Assembly (NCBI RefSeq): GCF_014635065.1
Contig: NZ_BMCG01000005.1
Location: 248,001 to 312,000 of the forward strand
Reading direction: 5' to 3'
Source: Oxalicibacterium flavum
GTDB taxonomy: Bacteria; Pseudomonadota; Gammaproteobacteria; Burkholderiales; Burkholderiaceae_D
Length of the DNA stretch: 64,000 nt
Each line of letters starts with the position of its first letter. Within the stretch, counting starts at the first letter, position 1. Both the position numbers and the translations under genes were made by a program. Below, one piece after another: positions 56,525-64,000 of the stretch. The notes below the pieces were generated by a model. The model saw nothing but the letters and a program-made list of their open reading frames with translations, searched no databases and was not told where the DNA came from.

Positions 56525-56989
56525 GTGCCCGCATTCATCAAACATCACAAGGACTTCTGGACCGGAGTCATCTTCGTGTTCTTCGGCCTCGCGGCCATCA
56601 TCATCGGTCTCGATTATCCGATGGGAACCGCCGGCCGCATGGGCCCTGCCTATTTCCCTTCCGTGCTTGGCGGTCTGCTGGCCCTGGTCGGTCTGGCCGG
56701 CATCGTTCGTTCCTTCTTCCGTGAAGAGGAGGAGCGCATGGGACGTTTCGCCTTCAAGGAGGCGTTCTTCGTGCTGTTCGCAGTCGTCCTGTTCGCCTTC
56801 ACGGTGCGCGGTGCCGGACTGGTCGTGGCAGTCATGCTGATCATGATGGTCAGCGCATTTGCCAGCAGTAAATTCAAACTGGCCAGCAGCCTGGCGGTTT
56901 CCGTCGGCATGACGATCTTTGCGGTCGTGGTCTTCATCAAGGCGCTCGGCCTGCCGCTTGCCATCTTCGGCCCCTGGTTCGGCGGATAA
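56525..56989 (+). CDS. tctB: Tripartite tricarboxylate transporter small membrane subunit
   Basis: A 154-residue inner-membrane protein with four hydrophobic helices (about residues 9-25, 35-55, 75-95 and 108-150). It matches TctB in size and in the YPMGTAGRMGPAYFPSVLGG segment. The start is GTG at 56525, preceded by a near-perfect AAGGAGG six bases before; in-frame upstream codons give a Cys/Arg-rich extension and are rejected. It partners TctA in proton- or sodium-driven carboxylate import. Confidence 0.92.
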   Translation: MPAFIKHHKDFWTGVIFVFFGLAAIIIGLDYPMGTAGRMGPAYFPSVLGGLLALVGLAGIVRSFFREEEERMGRFAFKEAFFVLFAVVLFAFTVRGAGLVVAVMLIMMVSAFASSKFKLASSLAVSVGMTIFAVVVFIKALGLPLAIFGPWFGG

Positions 56990-57001
56990 GAAAGAACACA
57001 T

Positions 57002-58504
57002 ATGGAATTATTCTCGAATCTGGCGCTGGGTTTCGACACCGCCTTCACGCTTGCCAACCTCGGCTACTGTCTGTTCGGCGTCTTCATCGGCACCGCTGTC
57101 GGCGTGCTGCCGGGTCTCGGTCCGATCGCCACCATCGCCATGCTGCTTCCGGCGACCTTTGCCTTGCCGCCGATCTCGGCGCTGATCATGCTGGCCGGTA
57201 TTTATTACGGTGCACAGTATGGCGGTTCGACCACGGCGATCCTGGTCAACCTGCCGGGCGAATCGTCATCGGTGGTGACTGCCATCGACGGCTATCAGAT
57301 GGCGCGTAACGGGAATGCCGGCAAGGCGCTGGCAACGGCGGCCATCGGCTCCTTCTTCGCGGGCACGGTGGCAACCGTGCTGCTGGCGGTGTTCGCGCCG
57401 CCGCTGGCCGATCTGGCGCTGAAGTTCGGTCCGGCCGAATACTTTTCGCTGATGGTGCTGGGTCTGGTCGCTTCGGTGGTGCTGGCGAGCGGCTCGCTGC
57501 TCAATGCGATAGGCATGGTGATCCTGGGCCTGCTGCTGGGTCTGGTCGGCTCCGACGTCAACACCGGTGCCGCGCGCTACACCTTCGACATGCCGGAGCT
57601 GGCCGATGGTATCAACTTCGTGATCGTCGCCATGGGCATGTTCGGCATCGGCGAGATCATCCGCAACCTCGAGCATGAAGAGACGCGCACGCTGGTGATG
57701 AAGAAGGTCTCCGGCCTGATGCTGAGCAAGTCCGATTTGAAGCGCATCATCGCGCCGGTATTGCGCGGTACGGGTCTTGGCTCGGCGCTCGGCATCCTGC
57801 CCGGCGGCGGCGCCATGCTGGCCTCGTTCGCAGCCTATTCGATCGAGAAGAAGGTGTCGAAGAATTCCAAGGAATTCGGCAAGGGTGCCATTGAAGGTGT
57901 GGCTGCTCCGGAGTCGGCCAACAATGCCGGCGCGCAGACCTCGTTCATTCCGATGCTGACGCTCGGCATTCCGTCCAACCCGGTGATGGCGCTGATGATC
58001 GGCGCCATGATCATCCAGGGCATTCAGCCGGGACCGGCCGTGATGACCGAACAGCCGACGTTGTTCTGGGGCCTGATCGCCTCGATGTGGATCGGCAACT
58101 TCTTCCTGATCGTGCTGAACCTGCCGATGATCGGCCTGTGGGTGCGCATGATCATGGTGCCTTACCATCATCTGTTCCCGGCCATCCTGATGTTCTGCGC
58201 GATTGGCGTGTTCAGTCTGAATAATAGCGATTTCGACGTTTACCTGATGGCATTGTTCGGTTTGTTCGGTTATATTTGTGCCAAACTGCAAGCCGAACCG
58301 GCACCCATGCTGCTCGGTTTCATCATCGGACCGATGATGGAGGAATACCTGCGGCGCGCACTGCTGTTGTCGCGCAGCGATCCGATGGTGTTCTTCGAGC
58401 GTCCGATCAGTGCGACCATGCTGGCAATGGCAGCGCTGGCGATGATCGTGGTGCTGCTGCCGTCGCTGCGCAAGAAACGTGAGGAGGCATTCAAAGAAGA
58501 ATAA
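57002..58504 (+). CDS. tctA: Tripartite tricarboxylate transporter large membrane subunit
   Basis: A 500-residue polytopic transporter with about eleven helices. Diagnostic TctA blocks are [65 protein letters not shown], and [24 protein letters not shown]. The gene starts 12 bases after tctB. It is closed by a terminator at 58626. The C-terminus is charged ([10 protein letters not shown]). It completes a standard tctCBA operon, probably induced by a carboxylate sensed by the nearby two-component system, although a link is not shown by the sequence. Confidence 0.95.
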   Translation: MELFSNLALGFDTAFTLANLGYCLFGVFIGTAVGVLPGLGPIATIAMLLPATFALPPISALIMLAGIYYGAQYGGSTTAILVNLPGESSSVVTAIDGYQMARNGNAGKALATAAIGSFFAGTVATVLLAVFAPPLADLALKFGPAEYFSLMVLGLVASVVLASGSLLNAIGMVILGLLLGLVGSDVNTGAARYTFDMPELADGINFVIVAMGMFGIGEIIRNLEHEETRTLVMKKVSGLMLSKSDLKRIIAPVLRGTGLGSALGILPGGGAMLASFAAYSIEKKVSKNSKEFGKGAIEGVAAPESANNAGAQTSFIPMLTLGIPSNPVMALMIGAMIIQGIQPGPAVMTEQPTLFWGLIASMWIGNFFLIVLNLPMIGLWVRMIMVPYHHLFPAILMFCAIGVFSLNNSDFDVYLMALFGLFGYICAKLQAEPAPMLLGFIIGPMMEEYLRRALLLSRSDPMVFFERPISATMLAMAALAMIVVLLPSLRKKREEAFKEE

Positions 58505-58516
58505 AGGCTTGATGCG

Positions 58517-58539
58517 GCATCCGTTCCCGAAACGGATGC
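58517..58539 (+). repeat. Short hairpin after tctA
   Basis: A 9-bp perfect stem GCATCCGTT/AACGGATGC with loop CCCGA lies 12 bases after the tctA stop. There is no T-run, so it is more likely a 3'-end protecting structure than a terminator. Confidence 0.6.
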
Positions 58540-58625
58540 AAGTGTCGATGGGCCGAGGAGACAACGTTCGATGAAGTTGGCGGGGAGGCGACTCCTACAG
58601 ACAACCGGGGACGTACAGGGAAATT

Positions 58626-58660
58626 AAAGGCATGTCCGCAAGGTCATGCCTTTTTATTTT
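58626..58660 (+). terminator. Rho-independent terminator of the tctCBA operon
   Basis: A 9-bp stem AAAGGCATG/CATGCCTTT with a 10-base loop is followed by a T-rich tract (TTATTTT). It lies 120 bases after the tctA stop and before ogt. Confidence 0.85.
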
Positions 58661-58756
58661 GTGCGGTGCGTTCCATGCGCACTGTGGACGGCGATGGACG
58701 CAGCCGGCTGTCCGCCTTTTGTTTTATGCTGTCGTTTTTGCCGGCCTTCATTCCTC

Positions 58757-59257
58757 ATGCGCACCATCAATCAAGGGCAGCTGTTTTCCGCCATCGTCGA
58801 AAGTACCTTTGGCGCAGTTGGTGTGCGCAGCGACGGACAGGTCGTGCAGGAGCTTGTCTATCTGCCGCCGACCTTCGACGAAAAGGCACCGACCGACGCG
58901 GTGGCCGAGCGCGCCGCCGTCCAGCTCGAACGCTACCTGTCCGATCCCGACTACCGCTTCGACCTGCCGCTGGCAACGGTAGGCACCGCCTTCCAGCAGC
59001 GCGTGTGGCAGGCGATCGCCGCCATTCCGCGCGGCGAGGTCCTGACCTACGGCGACATCGCGCGCGCCATCCGTTCGGCACCGCGTGCGGTCGGCCAGGC
59101 CTGCGGCGCCAACTGGTTCCCGCTCGTGATTCCGTGCCATCGCGTCACCGCGACCGGCGGCCTCGGCGGCTTTGCGCATTCCGATGACGACACGGGCTTC
59201 CACCTCGGCGTCAAGCGCTGGCTGCTGGCACACGAGAAAGTGCCGGGCTACCGATGA
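58757..59257 (+). CDS. ogt: Methylated-DNA--protein-cysteine methyltransferase
   Basis: A 166-residue suicide DNA-repair protein that moves methyl groups from O6-methylguanine to its own cysteine. The active-site motif IPCHRV and the preceding helix-turn-helix region (GEVLTYGDIARAIRSAPRAVGQACGANWFPLV in part) are clear; the C-terminus GVKRWLLAHE is typical. Start MRTINQ is preferred over a long Cys-rich in-frame extension. Its stop overlaps the xerD start by four bases (ATGA). It is Ogt-like, without an Ada domain. Confidence 0.93.
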   Translation: MRTINQGQLFSAIVESTFGAVGVRSDGQVVQELVYLPPTFDEKAPTDAVAERAAVQLERYLSDPDYRFDLPLATVGTAFQQRVWQAIAAIPRGEVLTYGDIARAIRSAPRAVGQACGANWFPLVIPCHRVTATGGLGGFAHSDDDTGFHLGVKRWLLAHEKVPGYR

Positions 59258-60162
59258 GCGATACCGCATTGCAGGCCAGCCAGGCGCAGATCGACGAATT
59301 CTGCGATGCGCTGTGGCTGGAGGATGGATTGTCGAAGAACACGCTGGACGCCTACCGGCGCGACCTGCGCCTGCTGGCCGACTGGCTTGCGCGCGAGCAG
59401 GGCAAGCCGCTGATTGCGGCGCAGGCCGAAGACCTCAACGCCTATTTCTTCGCGCGTCATGCTGACACCAAGGCCACCACGTCCAACCGCCGGCTGGCGA
59501 CCTTCAAGCGCTTTTACCAGATGGCGATCCGGGAGCGCCGCATCACGGCCGATCCCTGTGTGACCATGCGTTCGGCCAAGCAGCCGCCGCGCATTCCCAA
59601 GGTATTGTCGGAAGCGCAGGTCGAAGCCCTGCTGGCTGCGCCGGACCTGAGCACGCCGCTCGGCCTGCGCGACCGCACCATGCTCGAACTCATGTATGCG
59701 AGCGGCCTGCGCGTGTCCGAGCTTGTGCTGCTGAAGACGGTGGAGGTCGGCATGAACGAAGGCGTGTTGCGCATCACCGGCAAGGGCAGCAAGACGCGTC
59801 TGGTGCCGTTCGGCGAAGAGGCGCGCGCGTGGATCGAGCGCTATCTGAAGGAAGCGCGGCCGGCTATCCTCGAAGGGCAGATCGCCGATGCCCTGTTCGT
59901 TACCGCGCGCGGCGGGCCGATGACGCGCCAGATGTTCTGGACCCTCATCAAGAAGCATGCGCGAGCCGCCGGCATTCATGCGCCGCTGTCGCCGCACACG
60001 TTGCGCCATGCATTTGCCACCCATCTGCTCAACCACGGTGCCGATCTGCGCGTGGTGCAACTGCTGCTCGGCCACGCGGACATCTCGACCACCCAAGTCT
60101 ATACGCACGTGGCGCGCGAGCGGCTCAAGGCGCTGCACAAGCAGCATCATCCACGCGGATAG
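59254..60162 (+). CDS. xerD: Site-specific tyrosine recombinase XerD
   Basis: XerD works with XerC at dif to resolve chromosome dimers under FtsK control. The 302-residue product has an N-terminal SAM-like core-binding domain (residues ~10-95) and a catalytic domain. Active-site residues appear in YASGLRVSELVLLK (Arg), GKGSKTRLVPF (Lys), HTLRHAFATHLL (His, Arg), LLLGHADISTTQVYTHV (His, and the nucleophile Tyr). It is translationally coupled to ogt. Full length and normal composition argue for the housekeeping recombinase rather than a phage integrase. Confidence 0.95.
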   Translation: MSDTALQASQAQIDEFCDALWLEDGLSKNTLDAYRRDLRLLADWLAREQGKPLIAAQAEDLNAYFFARHADTKATTSNRRLATFKRFYQMAIRERRITADPCVTMRSAKQPPRIPKVLSEAQVEALLAAPDLSTPLGLRDRTMLELMYASGLRVSELVLLKTVEVGMNEGVLRITGKGSKTRLVPFGEEARAWIERYLKEARPAILEGQIADALFVTARGGPMTRQMFWTLIKKHARAAGIHAPLSPHTLRHAFATHLLNHGADLRVVQLLLGHADISTTQVYTHVARERLKALHKQHHPRG

Positions 60163-60285
60163 AAGCTGCCCTTTCATTCCTGTTATCCCTGTCAGAAAAG
60201 AGGTTATATTGTGACGGCATGTCCCATGCCGTGCGGACCTCGGGACACGTCAGTCGTGCAGGCTGAGTTATCCCTCTTCTCCAAT

Positions 60286-60307
60286 ATCCCGCGCCGGTTC
60301 GCGGGAT
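60286..60307 (+). repeat. Hairpin downstream of xerD
   Basis: An 8-bp perfect stem ATCCCGCG/CGCGGGAT with a six-base loop lies between xerD and katG. It is not followed by a T-run, so at best it is a weak terminator. The AT-rich stretch after it (60310-60370) probably contains the katG promoter. Confidence 0.5.
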
Positions 60308-60368
60308 TCGTATTGCGCCATAGATTTAACGGATTGAATTATTAGATACATTTAATTTTAACTATTGA

Positions 60369-62729
<2,361 letters not shown>

Positions 62730-62764
62730 GAAGAGGCGGAGCAGGGTTCCGCTTTCCTGACGTT

Positions 62765-62804
62765 CAGCCCGGTTTCGAACGGAAGTTCGGCCGGGCTGTT
62801 TTCC
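62765..62804 (+). terminator. Terminator after katG
   Basis: A long hairpin, outer stem CAGCCCGG/CCGGGCTG and inner stem CGAAC/GTTCG with loop GGAA, is followed by TTTTCC. It lies 35 bases after the katG stop. Confidence 0.85.
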
Positions 62805-62905
62805 TGATGCGCAGACATTACATCTTTGGATGCATAGGCTATCGCTGCATTGGGATTAAGCTCATAAACGTAGATGTTGAATCCATGTCGTGAATGCCAT
62901 CACAT

Positions 62906-63352
62906 TTATGCTTTGACTGGAACTGGCATGCGAAACGGAGCACCAAGTCGGTTGAAGGCGTTCATCGCGGCAATAGCAATCGTGAGATCTACTAGATCTT
63001 GGTCCCCAAAAGCACCTGAGGCAGCTGTGTATGCAGCGTCGGAAGCATGTGTTTCACTAACTAGCGTTACTTCTTCCGCCCAAGCTAGCGCGGCACATTC
63101 TTGATCAGAAAACAAATGAGATACTTCGTGCCAAACAGGAACCAACGCGACCTTTTCAACGGACATTGTTTTTCTGAGATCACGACTATGTAGGTCGATG
63201 CAATGAGCGCAGCCGTTGATTTGGGACACGCGAAGAAATACGAGATGGATCAGCTGTTCTGGCAAATTGGTATTTTTGGTGACGTAGTGATGTACGCCCA
63301 TCAATGCTTTTGCACCATTCGGCGAGACCTCAAACCAATTTAATCGGTTCAT
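62906..63352 (-). CDS. AhpD-like carboxymuconolactone decarboxylase-family protein
   Basis: A 148-residue all-helical cytosolic protein of the CMD/AhpD family. The redox motif CAHCIDLH (CxxC...H) sits near residue 50 in NGCAHCIDLHSRDLRK, typical of alkylhydroperoxidase-like members. The start MNRLNWF at 63352 has GAGGA nine bases before; two upstream in-frame ATGs are less well placed. The gene is markedly lower in GC than the rest of the window and is divergent from a MocR-type regulator, a pairing often seen. It may reduce peroxides or act as a stress protein; the partner reductase is unknown. Confidence 0.88.
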   Translation of the reverse strand: MNRLNWFEVSPNGAKALMGVHHYVTKNTNLPEQLIHLVFLRVSQINGCAHCIDLHSRDLRKTMSVEKVALVPVWHEVSHLFSDQECAALAWAEEVTLVSETHASDAAYTAASGAFGDQDLVDLTIAIAAMNAFNRLGAPFRMPVPVKA

Positions 63353-63500
63353 TTCTTTCATTCCTCTAGTAAAGATAATATTCAAAGTAACGGCTGTATT
63401 TCATAACCACGGCTCGCTCAGTGTTTCAACAATCTGGCTGCGCGCGATACCTAACGTTACTATCGCGGAGTTAGAAGAAAAAGACCCAAAAAATAGCGCA

Positions 63501-64000
63501 ATGACTGATCCAAAAATCACTCCTTCGGTTTTAGTTCAGGTTGAGCCAGATAACCCCGCGCCAATTGGAGACCAAATCTATGCAAATCTAAGAAGCTCGA
63601 TTCTCGAAGGAGTACTTACGGGAGGGAGTCGATTACCATCAGGTCGGGCGTTGGCTGCACAACTTGGTGTTGCTCGCGGAACGATTCGAGTTGCTTATGA
63701 TCGTTTGGCTGCTGAAGGCTTGATTTTTGGCGCTGGCTCTGCGGGTACCAAGGTTAGCTCAAAGCTACCACCTCAGCCTCTTGAGCATGAGGAGCTTTGG
63801 GACCGCCCATTGGCGGGCTTCACCCGACCTTATTCAAGCTTCCCACTTCCATTTCAGGTTGGCGTCCCCGCACATGATGCGTTTCCGACTAAGGTATGGG
63901 AGCGTATGCGATCTCGGGCAGTACGTACCGATGCTCTGTCCTACACCACCTATGCAGATCCCCGTGGTGAACCTGAACTAAGAAAACAAATCGCAAGTCA
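63501..64000 (+). CDS. MocR/PdxR-type GntR regulator with aminotransferase-like domain (3' end outside window)
   Basis: About 166 codons are visible. A GntR winged helix (PIGDQIYANLRSSILEGVL, then SRLPSGRALAAQLGVARGTIRVAYDRLAAEGLI) is followed by a linker and the start of a PLP-dependent aminotransferase-like domain (VWERMRSRAVRT, YADPRGEPELRKQIA). MocR regulators use PLP-linked ligands. It is divergent from the AhpD-like gene across 148 bases and probably controls it. The frame is open to the last base. GC content is well below the window average. The start ATG at 63501 fits the family, though no strong ribosome binding site precedes it. Confidence 0.9.
   Translation, partial: MTDPKITPSVLVQVEPDNPAPIGDQIYANLRSSILEGVLTGGSRLPSGRALAAQLGVARGTIRVAYDRLAAEGLIFGAGSAGTKVSSKLPPQPLEHEELWDRPLAGFTRPYSSFPLPFQVGVPAHDAFPTKVWERMRSRAVRTDALSYTTYADPRGEPELRKQIAS

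Noticed and set aside
59254-60162. xerD considered as a mobile-element integrase
   Set aside because: It is coupled to ogt, of standard length and composition, and has XerD-like sequence with no attachment site or cargo nearby.
60320-60356. OxyR-like spacing of ATAG/TTAG elements before katG
   Set aside because: Only one of the four tetramers matches the ATAG-N7-CTAT consensus well; too weak to call, although OxyR control of katG is common.

Overview
This is a GC-rich (roughly 62-64% by eye) chromosomal window from a betaproteobacterium, most likely order Burkholderiales and close to Oxalobacteraceae (Herbaspirillum or a relative). The assignment rests on the order surA-pdxA-rsmA, the block miaB-phoH-ybeY-corC-lnt-glyQ-glyS-gmhB-plsC, a Bug-type tctCBA tricarboxylate system, and overall protein style. 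It is inference; no 16S rRNA gene is present. The last ~1.1 kb (from ~62.87 kb) is clearly lower in GC.

Layout. 0-3.7 kb (+): envelope and translation housekeeping (surA 3' part, pdxA, rsmA, gloA). 3.8-15.4 kb (-): a YgjP-like metallopeptidase, plsC, gmhB, glyS, glyQ, lnt, corC, a 42-residue membrane protein, ybeY, phoH, miaB and a small periplasmic protein. 15.6-19.4 kb (+): dps, tonB-exbB-exbD1-exbD2 and a free methionine-(R)-sulfoxide reductase.

19.5-44.3 kb is the accessory heart of the window, read here as an organosulfur acquisition island. It has two DszA/NtaA-type flavin monooxygenases, an SfnB/DszC-type acyl-CoA-dehydrogenase-fold oxidoreductase and two aldo/keto reductases. It also has a complete but scattered peptide/glutathione-type ABC importer (two lipoprotein receptors, two permeases, one tandem ATPase), two paralogous TonB-dependent receptors, an asymmetric heterodimeric ABC exporter and a methyltransferase. 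In the middle sits a CysB/Cbl-type LysR regulator translationally coupled to a GNAT acetyltransferase. A plausible flow is: outer-membrane uptake powered by the TonB/Exb system, periplasmic capture, ABC import, oxidative desulfurisation by FMNH2-dependent enzymes, and aldehyde reduction by the AKRs, all under sulfur-status control. The substrate cannot be read from the sequence.

44.4-51 kb: tRNA-Met(CAT), miaA, mutL, an opposite-strand dedA, amiC, tsaE and an AEC carrier. 51-58.5 kb: a FixJ/DctR-like response regulator and a PAS sensor kinase (-) divergent from a lone TRAP-type DctP receptor with no dctQM, then tctC-tctB-tctA. 58.7-62.7 kb: ogt, xerD and katG. 62.9-64 kb: an AhpD-like protein divergent from a MocR/PdxR-type regulator cut by the window end. 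No insertion sequences, CRISPR arrays or rRNA genes were seen.
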